Assembly (NCBI RefSeq): GCF_904849725.1
Contig: NC_058519.1
Location: 106,504,881-106,568,880 of the forward strand
Length of the DNA: 64,000 bases
Reading direction: 5' to 3'
DNA from: Hordeum vulgare subsp. vulgare
Taxonomy: Eukaryota; Streptophyta; Magnoliopsida; Poales; Poaceae
The notes under the pieces are model-generated. The model saw only the letters and a program-made list of their open reading frames with translations, was not told the DNA's origin and searched no databases. Numbering within the stretch: the stretch's first letter is position 1; every line of letters starts with the position of its first letter. Below, in pieces: positions 32,901 through 43,771 of the stretch. The position numbers and the translations under genes were made by a program.

Positions 32901-34880
32901 TTTCCGGTGGACCCGTAGCTCCGTTATCAACGTTCTTTTTATGCTTTTGCATCGTTTTATCGTGATGCACCTTTTCATGCCATCTTCATGCATGTCAAGA
33001 TAGATTAGTGTGAAGTTCTGTCCAGAAATTCATCTTCTCTTCTCATGCATATGCTAGTGACTAGAATAGAGATGCATGCTTTATTCTCATCTCATGCATC
33101 ATGTGTTTGATGCATCATGTTGTGTGGGTGTTCATTGGCTGTTATTTTTATCTTGGGTAGACCCAGGATCGGAGAGCGAGTTAGTGGATTCTGGAGAGTA
33201 CGTGCAGGAAGAACAAGAGCAGTTCCAAGCTGAAGACATCACATGCAAGATGACCGTGACGTTGATACCGTATCTAGCTTTGTTATGCTTAAAATCATGT
33301 TTCCTTTGATAGGCTAGCTGCCTACCACTTGATATAATTGCCTCCTGATATTGCCATGAAACCCAAACACCTTCCCCTCCTAGCTAATGTTGTTTGGCTA
33401 AGTAGGCTTGCTCAGCTTCCAATGATAGCTTTGGTAGTTGCACGTGCCAGTTGTCTCATGTGATAACATGAGTATTTGATATCATTATGTTTAATCTGCT
33501 ATTTAATTAATGCACCTATATACTTGGTAAATTATGGAAGGCCTAGCCTTTTGCCGGGTGATTTGTTCTATTTTTGCCGCCTTAGTTTCCGGCTACCGGT
33601 GTTTGATTCCATAACTGATCGCTCCTAACACGTTCGGGGTTGTTACGGGGACCCCCTTGATAAATCGTGTAGTGTTAAGACTTGTCCGGCAGGACCCAAC
33701 ACTGGTTTTAATTTTCTAATCACCAAATAATAATTTGCATAGGGAATAGCTACCCCGAGGGTTTTAATCAACAACCCGGGCTAGTACTCCTCATGAGTGT
33801 TGGTCCCACCTGAGCGATGTCTGGGCCCCCTGGTCACCCAGAGGTTTAGCCATCCCGACGTCTAGCTCATCCGTCGTGTCCTGAGACTGAGATACGCGGC
33901 TCTTATCGGGGTCGTCGACACGATGGGAGGTCCTCCTAGTCTTGTCTTACCTTAGCGATATATCTTGCATATAGCAATCCCGGTGAAGCTTTGGTTCTCC
34001 CCAGAGTTGAGGTTTTCCTCTAAGGAATCCGACGAGATCACGAGATTCGTGATAGAGGATTACTTTGCGGCCCGTGACCGTTTGTGATGGACTAGTTGGA
34101 GCACCCCTGCAGGGTTTAATCTTTCGGAAAGCCGTCCCACGATTATGTGGCAACATGGATTATTTGTTAACATCCGGTTATAGAAAACTTGAACTAACTC
34201 TAATAAAACTGCCAACCGTGTGCGTAACGGTGATTGTCCCCTTCGAAGACCTCTCCTCGATCGGGAACACGGTGGGGTTATGTTTGACGTAAGTAGGTGT
34301 TCAGGATCACTTAGTGATCACCTAGTCTTCGAGCGCACGCGTAGAGCACCACATCTATAACTTTGTTCTTCGTAAGTTAGCCACCATAAATGCTTAGGAT
34401 GCTGCAACCTTAACACTGAACCTTCCTCACCTAATAACATGACTAGTTTCGGTACCAAGGTCATCAATTGCTGAGTCCCCGTGGCTCACAGATTACTTCA
34501 ACACCCCAATAGGTACAGGTATGCCCGACGCAGGTGATCCAGATGGCACGCAGTTGGCGTGACAGTAAGATGAGGAGAACGACCGCATGTACATGAACTA
34601 TCCAGAAGACTTAGGCTATGGTCGTGATCGTGGGCGAGCATGCGGGATAGCATAGTCTTTTCTTGTGTTATGTAGTAAGTAGCGGAACTACCTTGTCTGA
34701 ATAAATGTGTGGATGTAACTCTGATATTATCTATGTGAGATGGCAAACGATTCCATATTTGTCATTCTTAAATTATGTACGTGCTATGTTTATCTTGCTT
34801 GCGAAACGCATAGATGCGCTTCTTCCCATTTTTGGGGCATCACCCCCTAAATAGGAAAGGACCGCATCTTAGTCGTTACA
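29908..34880 (+). repeat. 3' LTR of the chromovirus (4973 bp)
   Basis: It starts TGTAATGCCCC and ends GTCGTTACA, followed by the duplicated GTTTT (34881-34885). It carries the same internal landmarks as the 5' LTR: TATA at about 30706, GC-rich frame 30606-30992, tRNA-like modules at 31381-31459 and 31531-31610, and a shorter TG-rich stretch. Two deletions relative to the 5' LTR account for most of the length difference. Confidence 0.9.
31381..31610 (+). repeat. tRNA-like module pair in the 3' LTR
   Basis: Module 1: A-box-like tagtgcagtgg (31387-31397), B-box ggttcgagccc (31431-31441), T5 (31455-31459). Module 2: tgcggtggtagag (31544-31556), B-box ggttcgatccc (31584-31594), T5 (31606-31610). 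Spacing matches the 5' LTR pair, so both modules were in the element before it inserted. Confidence 0.45.
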
Positions 34881-36199
34881 GTTTTAAATTGCAAAATGAA
34901 ATCATAGCAAGTAAATGGCAGCAAGGTATTGAAGGTTTTATAAATATGTTGTGAATAGACCCGAGGGCCATAATTTTCCCCAATGACATCCCTCATGAAA
35001 AATAGCAAACAATGGGTAAGCAAATTACTGTTGCGCAATTGACACAAAAACGGATAGTTATGCGATATTCACGGCAATGATCATGTGTACATAGGCATCA
35101 CATCCATAAACAAATAGGTCGACTCCTTCTTGCACATATTATTATTACTCCACTCATCGACTGCTATCGACATCTAGAGTATTGAGTAAAACAGAGTAAT
35201 GTATGGAGAACAATGACATGATGTAGACAAAGCAAACTCAAGCAATATGAATAAACCCCGTCGTTTTATCCTTAGTAACAGCAACACGAAGACGCATCTT
35301 GTCCCCTTCTGTCACTGGGATATATAAATTCGCCAGGTTGAACCTACTACAACGCACCTCTCTCACCGAAGAAATATCAATCTAGTTGGCCAAGCTATTT
35401 CAATAGATCAAAGAGAATTACAAAGCTATCATAATCATGCACATAAGAACCATATTATTATTCAGAGAAGACTCAAATATTTATCATGAATAGTCTAAAC
35501 ATGAACCCACAATTCATCGGATCCCAACAAAGGCACCGCACAAAAGGAACTACATCACGTGGATAAAAGGGAAGATGCAACGATCATTGTATTGAAATCA
35601 AGAGAGAGAGACATTGCCATCTAGGTACTAGCTATGGACCTGTAGGTTTCTTGTGAAGTACTCACACATCATCATAAGGGCAGCAAGGTTGATGAAGAGG
35701 CCCTCAGTGATTGATCCCCCTCCGACAGGGTGATGAAACGGAGCTCCAGATGGCCTCCCGTTGGAATAGAGACTTCGGGCGGCGTGAAAAGTGTTTTGGG
35801 AGTGCTTTCGGGTTTTTAGATAATCTGAGAATTTATAAGCCACAAAATAGAGTCGGGAGGGCCTCGTGGGACCCACCAGCCAATAGTGTGCCCCCAGGCC
35901 AGGCCGGGTTGGCTTGTGGGGCCATCGTGTGGCCCCCATCCTTCTTTCGATTCTTGGTGGTCTTCTTTTGGTTTAGAAAAAATCTCCAAAAAGATTCAAG
36001 TCAACTAGACTTCGTTTGGTATGGTAAACCTCAAAAGTGAAAAACATGCAGAAAACAACAACTCACACTGGGCAGTGGTTCAATAGTTTAGGGCTTAAAA
36101 ATAATATAAACTCGTAAATAAATACCCAAAAAGTATTCTAGAATGATAATGTATCAACATGGAATAATATAAAATTATAGATACGTTGGAGACATATCA
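34881..36199 (-). repeat. Minus-strand Gypsy LTR, 5' portion
   Basis: The reverse complement of 36199 back to 34881 is the 5' three quarters of a TGATATGTCTCCAACG LTR. The rest lies at 19033-19285 on the other side of the chromovirus. It is diverged from the plus-strand LTR at 15488 but alignable by eye. Confidence 0.75.
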
Positions 36200-37548
36200 A
36201 GCATCCCCAAGCTTAATTCCTGCTCGTCCTCGAGTAGGTAAATGATAAAAATAGAATTTTTGATGTGTCATGCTACCCATTATTTAATCTCGGGCATGTA
36301 CGCTCACTATGAAACGATGAATTAACAGATATTAACAGAGTAACACTTATAAATATAAGCAGCAAAATCATTAATCTGTCAAAGTATACGATCCTCAAAG
36401 ATTGTTTTACCCCATTCATCTTATTAAATTAGCAAGGCATGGCTCCATATTCACCACTTTAATACAAATTTCAAGCACCATGGAGTCCAAGTCAGGCAAT
36501 TGGAACGTACTTTTTCAATATGCATCGACTTTTTATTCTTCATGCAATATATAAGCGTGAACCATTGGACATAGCATATAGGTGCAATCGAATATGTTGG
36601 TATGTTTTAAAGGGGTAAAAGGTGGAGAAGATAGTCTCACATCAACTAGGTGTACCAACGCACAATGGAGGTGCGTGTCGATAGATATCGATGCAAGGAG
36701 TAGGAATTGCCATGCAAATTATGCACTAGAGCTATATGTGTATGAAATCTACACTAAAGCTATGTGAGGTGTGCATCCAACTTGCTTGCTCGTGAAGACC
36801 TAGGGCATTTGAGGAAGCCTGACATCAGAATATACAAGCCTAGTTTATGAAAAAGTGATTCCCACTAGCATATGAATGATATAACATGAGACAATCTATA
36901 TGAAGAACAAGGTGCCACTTTGAGGCACAAATGTCATAAAGGATGGTAGCAAAGTCCCTTCTCTCTTTTTTCTCTCATTCATTCTTTTCATTTTTTTGTG
37001 GTGGGATCATTTGGCCTCCCCCATTTTCATTTCCTAACTGGTGCAATGCTCTAATAATGATGACCATCACACTTTTATTTACTTACAACTCAATATGAAA
37101 ATTGATAGGATGATATGACTCTGTATGAATACCTCTGGCAGTGTGTGCAAAGATCTCGTGTGACATGTATCAAAACTATGATGAACGGTGGCTTTGCCAC
37201 AAATACTATCTAAACTCTATATGATCATGCAAAGCATTATGATGATGAATGAACTAGTCATGTGATGTGATGATGGAATTTGCATGGAAATATATCTCAA
37301 AATGGCTATGGAAATGCCATGATACGTAGATATGGTGGCCGTTTTGAGGAAGATATAAAAATGCTTATGTGCAACAGATCGTGTCATGTCATGGGGTTTG
37401 GATGCACCGACAGGAGTTGTACTGATCCTGGAGGTGAGAATGGGCAATGCACGGTGCCGTAGAGGCTAGAAAATATGAGGAGGTGAGATTGAATTTGTCC
37501 ATGGTGTCACATTACTCATGAAGAACTCATATACTCAATAAACAAAAG
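36200..37548 (-). mobile_element. Non-coding 3' internal domain of the minus-strand Gypsy element
   Basis: Reverse complement of the domain at 13700-15487 and 48500-49940. It includes the polypurine tract next to the LTR (reverse complement at 36200-36222) and the 'gagcattgcacc' and 'agtgggaat' landmarks (37040-37060, 36860-36875). It stops at the hAT-like element's target duplication. No genes are seen in it. Confidence 0.75.
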
Positions 37549-37556
37549 TATGGAAC

Positions 37557-38500
37557 CATTGTTCAAGAATTCGTCCGATTAACCAGTTAACTTGCCAGTT
37601 AATCGCTACTCTTAGGGTGACCGAATCGAATAACACCTATTCATCGTGTTAACTTGTCATGCTGATTAATTTGCCAGTTAGACCGATTAATTAATTGTCA
37701 TACCGACTAATCAGTTGCTAGACCGATTAATCACTACTGGATCATGAACTGATGGACAAACGAATCCCAAATTTTTGGCACATTACCCCTGCCACCCCCT
37801 CTTGCTACTAAATACCTAGCGTTTAGCCCTCCTCCCGCTTCCTCATGCCCCTTTCATCTCCTCCTAGCCTGGCTGGTGGCTAGTCGTGTCCTCACTAGTG
37901 CCAGTCACTACACTACACCTCGAAGATCTAGTTGCTCTGCCATTTTGGTCGCCTGCCTGGACCCCGGCCCCCTTGGCCACTCCCCATCCTCTCCCATGGG
38001 ATGCTCCCCAATCTTTTCCTCAATGGCGTCACCAGTAGGCAAGGCACTACCATCTTCCCCCTATATTAGAGGAGAATCTACACTCATATATTAGTAGATT
38101 ATGAATTACAATTTTCTAGATGGGTGGATGGAACTGTTGGTTTTGGTTGTTATCTCTAGTATATCGTGTGATGTATGCTGGCAACTATACGGATAAGTTT
38201 AAATGTTTAATTGATAATTTTGAATTTTGAGATATTATATATTTGTATGTATAACGATTATTAATTTCACCTCTTGTCTATTTTTTATATGCCTATAATA
38301 GAATATTTTGGTATATTACATAGCTAGGTGCATGGAATTATGGTATAATACATTAAAAATCAAGATATAAGTTGGAAAGATTCTATTTAATCTACTGATT
38401 AATGGTCGATCGATTAATCCAGTTAATAAGCCGATTCACCGATTAATCTCTAGTCCCAAGCCGACCGAGCAGTTACCGGTTACCGATTTCTTAAACATTG
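37557..38500. mobile_element. hAT-like non-autonomous element (944 bp)
   Basis: The ends form imperfect inverted repeats: CATTGTTCAAGAATTCG at the left and, reading inwards from the right, CAATGTTTAAGAAATCG (14 of 17 match). They are flanked by an 8-bp near-perfect duplication, tatggaac (37549-37556) and gatggaac (38501-38508). Length-8 duplications and CA ends fit the hAT superfamily. Subterminal regions are full of 'ccgattaatc'-type repeats. A GC-richer core (37780-38090) with a 72-codon frame may be captured sequence; no transposase is encoded. Confidence 0.7.
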
Positions 38501-40212
38501 GATGGAACACTTAGCTAGAAGTAGAATTAAACCACCTTATGAATCTATCACGAAGGCCACTTATGCACTGAATGTCAAAGATGACTTCACTTAATATTAT
38601 GCATTATGCCTAGCTAGGGGCATAAAATGATAGCACTTGTTGGGACCCCAATAGTTATCTTAAATAATTTGTTCTACTATATGTTATTTTGTGTTGACAT
38701 GATTAGTTCTAATTTACTAATTTTTTTCATATTTTAATTAGTGTGTGTGCCAAGAAAATCCTTCGGGGTAATTTGGTTGATAGTAGATTATATCGTGTGC
38801 AAAAAGAGAAACTTTTACGTCGAGTGCATAATTTCTATGATTTGAATGGTATATATTTTTGATCTTTATTTTTTAGACAACATTGATATAAATATTTCCC
38901 AGGTTGTCCTAATGATTCAGAATTTTTGGAGTTATATAAGTATAGTTTAAGTGTTGTTCATTATAGATTGTTCTGTTTTAGACAGATTTTTCTTTTGCTT
39001 GCATAGTTTGCTTGTTTTGATGATGCTATAGATTCTATTAGGGGGTATAAGTCACAGAGAACTTAGAATAAAGTAAATTATGCAATAATTAAATATAAAT
39101 CAATCTATTACAATACCTAATGTTTATGATAAGGCTATTACACTAATGGATCTCATGGTGTTTATGTTGAGTTTTGTGTGCCGAAGTTTTCATGTTTTGG
39201 GTGTGATCATGATGGACGAAGGAATAAGGAGCAGCCAGATCAATAGATTGGGGATTACAAAGGCATCCCAAGGTAATATTCTAGGAAGAATCAAGCGCCT
39301 AATCTTGGAGATGACCCGGAAGGTATCCCATCTTTCGTCTCCATTCCATCGATATGTCACTCAGAGCTATATCTTTAGTCATCACATGATATGTGTTTTT
39401 CTTGGAGTGTCGTGTATTATTGTTTGCTTTGTTCTTAGCTTGCCACAATTATTGTTTGTTGGACACACCTATTTGAGAGAGACATGTGTTCATCATGATT
39501 TGTTAGAATACTCAATATGGTCCACTTATCTCTTTTGAGGTAAATAGTTGCTCTAATGCTTCACTTATATCTTTTAGAGGATGGTGGCGTGTAGATTTTA
39601 TAGAAATAATTGTACTTTCATTCTTCACTTGAACCAGTTTGAGAGTCTAATAAATAGTAATGTTAATTGCATGGGGTATAAGACTATTCCCAAAGGGATA
39701 TGTATTCAAGGTGGATATAACACTAGTAGAAAATAGGGCTTTGGTCCACTTGATGATATCCCATTAGTCCCAGTTCACTCAGGAACCGGGACCCATGGGG
39801 GCATCAGTCCCAGTTCGTGAGGCTAGGGCGCCGGCCGGGCCTCGTGGGCCATTGGTCCCGGTTTGTATGACCCCTTTGGTACCCGTTCCAGACATGAACC
39901 GGGACCACTATGACTCGCTCCTGGCCCACAACAATTAGTCCTGGTTTGTGGCTGGAACCAGGACCAAATGTTGAACTCTAGTCTCGGTTCCAGGCACAAT
40001 TTGGGATCAATGGTTGGCCTATATATATCCCCTGCCCGCGATCGAGCAGACCAGTGCACTGCTTTGTTATTTTGGCCGGCCGTGGGAGAGCTTTGTGGTG
40101 CTCTAGCTCACCTCCTATGCACATGAGGTGTTTGATGAAATGCCCGAGCCACACTTAAGCTTTCTCCTCTCGAATCTCCTTCTCCAAGCTCCATTTTGGA
40201 AACACAGACATC

Positions 40213-40479
40213 ATGGGATTGGAGGGCAAGACAGACATGTCGGAAGATTACAAAAAGCTTCATGAAATTCCTAATTTCAAAGTCAAGGCTGACCCAAGCA
40301 CCCTGTTAAATGATGAAGATTATCCATGGTTACGGTGCAATAAGCAAAGAACACAACAGAAGAAAAAAAGTGAAGAAATGAAATGCCTTTTGTATCGTAT
40401 GAAACCCTTTGTAATAGATGAGTTTTCGTATCCATGTGCTAAAAAGTTTATAAAAATGAAATCCCTTTGCAACAGATGA
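40213..40479 (+). pseudogene. C-terminal fragment of a TNP2-type CACTA protein
   Basis: An 88-codon frame starting M-G-L-E-G-K-T-D-M-S matches the end of the window (63910 on, M-G-V-E-D-K-T-D-M-S), where it follows the DUF4216 region of the larger CACTA. Here it stands directly behind a 5' leader like that at 50830-50940, so the main transposase has been deleted. The match starts about 40196. After F-K-V-K-A the frame runs K-rich and fades into the 336-bp repeats. Confidence 0.6.
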
Positions 40480-42090
40480 GTTTTTGTATGAAACCCTCAT
40501 ACTTCGAAAGAGATTGTCTGTTTTGTACACGAAGTGCATCCTGTTTTTGTCATAACCCTCTCAAATTTTTAGCACATGCTATGTGGGTGAAATGATGATA
40601 CCATGCCAACTTTCAACCATTTCAGAGTTCATTTGTAGTGCTTTTCAGTTTCATAGTCATTTAGCTCAAAAAGTAGTAAATGCATTAAAAATACCAAATG
40701 AAGTCAGAAATTGTTGAAAATTGATGATGTGGCTTTGAATGGTGCATTTTTAACACACAAAAAGTCTGGTCTTGAAATGAGTTCATAAAAATGAAATTCC
40801 TTTGTAACAGATGAATTTTTGTATGAAACCGTGATACTTCAAAAGAGATTGTCCGTTTTGAACACGAAGTGCATCCAGTTTTTTCCATAACCCTCTCAAC
40901 TTTTTAGCACATGCTATGTGGGTGAAATGATGATACCATCCCAACTTTCAACCTTTTCAGAGTTCATTTGTAGTGTTTTTTGATTTCATGGTCATTTAGC
41001 TCAAAAAAGCAGTAAATGCTTTAAAAATACCAAATGAAGTGAGAAATTGTTGCAAATTGATGATGTGGCTTTGAATGGTGAATTTTTAACACACAACAAT
41101 TCTTGTCTTCAAATAAGTTCATAAAAATGAAATCCCTTTGTAACAAATGAGTTTTAGTATGAAACCCTCATACTTTGAAAGAGATTGTTCGTTTTGTACA
41201 CGAAGTGCATCCAGTTTTTGCAGTAAGCCTCTCAACTTTTAGCACATGCTATGTGGGTGAAATGATGATAACATGCCAACTTTCAACCTTTTCAGAGTTC
41301 ATTTCTACTGATTTTCAATTTCTTGGTCATTTAGCTCAAAAAAGCAGTAAATGCATTAAAAATACCAAATGAAGTCAGAAATTGTTGAAAATTGATGATG
41401 TAGCTTTGAATGGTGCATTTTGAACACAAAAAAAGTCTGGTCTTCAAATAAGTTCATAAAAATGAAATCCCTTTTGTAACAGATGAGTTTTCGTATGAAA
41501 CCCTGATACTTTGAAAGAGATTGTCCATTTTGTACACGAACTGCATCTAGTTTTTGTCGTAACCCTCTCAACTTTTTAGCACATGCTATGTGGGTGAAAT
41601 GATGATACCATGCCATCATTTGACCTTTTCAGAGTTCATTTGTAGTGCTTTTCAATTTCATGGTCATTTAGCTGAAAAAAGTAGTAAATGCATTAAAAAT
41701 ACCAAATGAAGTCAGAACTTGTTGAAAATTGATGATGTGACTTTGAATGGTGCATTTTGAACACACAAAAAGTCTGGTCTTCAAATAAGTTCATAAAAAT
41801 GAAATCCCTTTTGTAACAGATGATTTTTCGTATGAAACCCTCATACTTCGAAAGAGATTGTCCATTTTGTACACGAAGTGCATCCAGTTTTTGTCGTAAC
41901 TCTCTCAACTTTTTAGCACATGCGATGTGGGTGAAATGATGATACCATGCCATCTTTTGACCTTTTCAAAGTTCATTTGTAGTGCTTTTCAATTTCATGG
42001 TCATTTAGCTCAAAAAAGTAGTAAATGAATTAAAAATACCAAATGAAGTCAGAAATTGTTGAAAATGTGGCTTTTAATGGTGCATTTTGA
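40372..42090 (+). repeat. Tandem repeat of about 336 bp, five copies
   Basis: The marker 'actt(c/t)gaaagag' stands at 40501, 40836, 41172, 41508 and 41845, giving steps of 335, 336, 336 and 337 bp. Each unit contains 'gtcatttagct(c/g)aaaaa', 'gtaaatgcattaaaaatacc' and 'gtgggtgaaatgatgata'. Copies look about 90% identical by eye. Minus-strand frames of 65-87 codons in the units recur only because the DNA repeats. Similar repeats occur in Triticeae CACTA elements as I remember them. Confidence 0.85.
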
Positions 42091-42379
42091 TGTTTTTGGT
42101 GACCTAAAAGCAAAAAAAGAATCACTAAAAACAGTAATTACGAACAAAATAAATAAATAAAGTAAAAAAACAAAACAAAAAATAGTTTTTTTTAAATGCC
42201 ACCTATTGGGCCACCACGGCCTGAATACGACTAGAAACCCAACTAGCTGGTTGGGCCACGATTCAGGCCTGTAGAAAGCCTAATAGGCCCACACGAAGTG
42301 ACAGATTAGGCCCGGAAGCCTGTAGTTGAGAGGACCTCGACAGGGTGTGTGTAGCAGCGCTTATAAACCACTCATGAGT

Positions 42380-42760
42380 TCTCTCGGCTAGCGAGGTGGG
42401 ACTAAAAGTTTCGCCAGGCCAGCACCACACTTTGGTCCAAGTTGGTGGCTCCAACCGCGACCGATACCTAGCTTTCGTCCCGGTTGGAGCCAACAACCGG
42501 AACTAAAGGTCTCTTCATCCCGCCCTTTTGGGCTGATGAAAATTGATCTGTAGTCCCGGTTGGTGACACCAACCGGAACCAATGCCACCCTTTCGTCCCG
42601 GTTGGAGCCACCAACCGGTACTAAAGGTCTCTTCTTCCCGTCCTTTTGGGTTGATGAAAATTGACCTTTAGCCCCAGTTGGAACCACAAACCGGGACGAA
42701 AGGTTGGCATTGGTTCCAGTTGGAGCCAACAACCGGAACAAAAGGTGTTTGCATATATGG
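42380..42760 (+). repeat. Internal set of CACTA subterminal-type repeats
   Basis: At least five copies of a short palindromic motif of the form 'cccggttggagccaccaaccgg(t/a)actaaagg' occur, for example at 42477-42510, 42555-42580, 42597-42625 and 42675-42705. Such motifs normally lie within a few hundred bases of CACTA ends. Here they are about 2.7 kb from the left end and just upstream of a gene start, as if the 5' end of a second CACTA were joined in. Confidence 0.65.
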
Positions 42761-42825
42761 TGGGACTTGTCGAAATTTCCACCAACTCCCATTTTGCCCT
42801 GTTCTCTTCTCTCCTATAGTTGAGA

Positions 42826-43197
42826 GGAGCCCATCGCCGCCAGCCCATGCCTCCTACACGAGCCCGTCGTCACGGTCGTCGTCGCCCCCGAGCCTGTCAT
42901 GGCCCCAAGCCCATCACCGTCGTCGTCGCCCCCGAGCCCGTTGCCGCCAACGTCGTCGCGAGCCTATCGTCGCTGTCGCCCCTGAGCCCATCGCCGTCGC
43001 CGTCGCCCCTGATCTCGTCGTTGCCCCGAGCCCGTCGTCGTCGCCCCGATCCCATCGTCGTCGTCGTCGCCCCCGAGCACATCGCCGTCGCTGTCGGCCC
43101 ACGCCTCCTCCCCGAGCCCGTCGTCGTCGTCGCCCGCGCAACCTTGAGCACATCGTCGTCGCCCGGAGCCCGCACCCGTCCCCACCGTCTTAATCAG
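42826..43197 (+). pseudogene. GC-rich first exon of the second CACTA gene
   Basis: An imperfect repeat of cgtcgtcgcccc/gagcccgtcg codes in several frames for low-complexity P, S, A and R runs. It ends 'taatCAG|GTGATA', a plausible splice donor. The likely acceptor is 'atatttgCAG' at 43771. No domain can be read in it. Confidence 0.4.
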
Positions 43198-43771
43198 GTG
43201 ATATAACATGTAAGAGAAAAAAACTAAAGAAAAAAACCACATGGATCTTAACGTAAGATTCCGCGGATATATCATCGATTGGGACTTAACGAAGTCTAAT
43301 CGACTCAAACTTAGCAAGACTGTGTAAGAATAATATATAGTTTGCAACAAGTAAAGGCAACAATTCGCCTCAATGAATAGCAATTTCTCTGTAAAAAAGG
43401 AAAATGAATCGCTTTTCATCCAGATAATAATAGAAGGAATCCGTGAACATGGTCGCCAGAATCTGGCGCCCCGAATGCAACAGCAACGCACACGAGTGTG
43501 TGCTAGCTATGTAGCACGGCGCACACACTATCACGACATCTTTAGAGTCACCCAGCCTGGAATCCGGTACCCCGAACATGACAAGCAAAGAGCATCATGC
43601 CAGCTAAACCCACGTGATACACACACGATGCCACGTGGTCAAATGATATGTAGCGTGTAAAGTTCTTGAAAGTTTTTTGTCTAGATCTGTTGTTTGACAT
43701 TCATGAGAGAGGCGGTCCGGATGTCGGACATTCATGTTTTTATATTAATTTCCATGTTGTAATATTTGCAG
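43198..43771 (+). other. Probable intron of the second CACTA gene
   Basis: It runs from GTGATATAAC to atatttgcag. No conserved frame or known repeat was recognised, and the composition is ordinary. The splice sites are inferred from sequence only. Confidence 0.4.

Larger units (their letters stand above)
19286..34880 (+). mobile_element. Complete chromovirus (Gypsy, Tekay/Reina-like) with ~5-kb LTRs
   Basis: Two direct LTRs (19286-24372 and 29908-34880) flank a 5.5-kb internal region with gag, protease, RT, RNase H, integrase and a C-terminal chromodomain. GTTTT is duplicated at 19281-19285 and 34881-34885. Domain order and chromodomain place it in the chromoviruses; long LTRs and a proline-rich Gag N-terminus suggest the Tekay side. 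The first about 245 bp of the LTRs differ at about 11 positions (roughly 4-5%), which at commonly used grass rates would mean insertion one to two million years ago. All coding domains contain stops or frameshifts. Confidence 0.92.
19033..37548 (-). mobile_element. Minus-strand Gypsy element (TGATACGTCTCC group), split by a chromovirus
   Basis: Reading the minus strand from 37548: non-coding internal domain (37548-36200), polypurine tract, LTR start TGATATGTCTCCAACG at 36199, LTR to 34881, then, after the nested 15.6-kb element, LTR continuation from 19285 to about 19033. The two LTR halves join in a sequence homologous to the plus-strand LTR at 15488-17165, for example ccctcagtt...gaaccaaggt at 19105-19130. 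The LTR's last 100-200 bp and the 5' half of the element are missing. Confidence 0.75.

Noticed and set aside
36582..37462. Small frames in the minus-strand Gypsy domain
   Set aside because: The homologous regions at 13700-15487 and 48500-49940 do not keep these frames; the domain is non-coding.
41356..41953. Two similar minus-strand frames of 86-87 codons
   Set aside because: They are the same tandem repeat unit read on the opposite strand, not paralogous genes.
40372..42090. CRISPR-like or regulatory array
   Set aside because: Units are 336 bp, contiguous, without unique spacers, and lie inside a eukaryotic CACTA transposon.
42678..43193. Overlapping long frames on both strands in the GC-rich block
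   Set aside because: They arise from a gcc/cgt-rich imperfect repeat that is open in several frames. Only a first-exon remnant is supported, and weakly.
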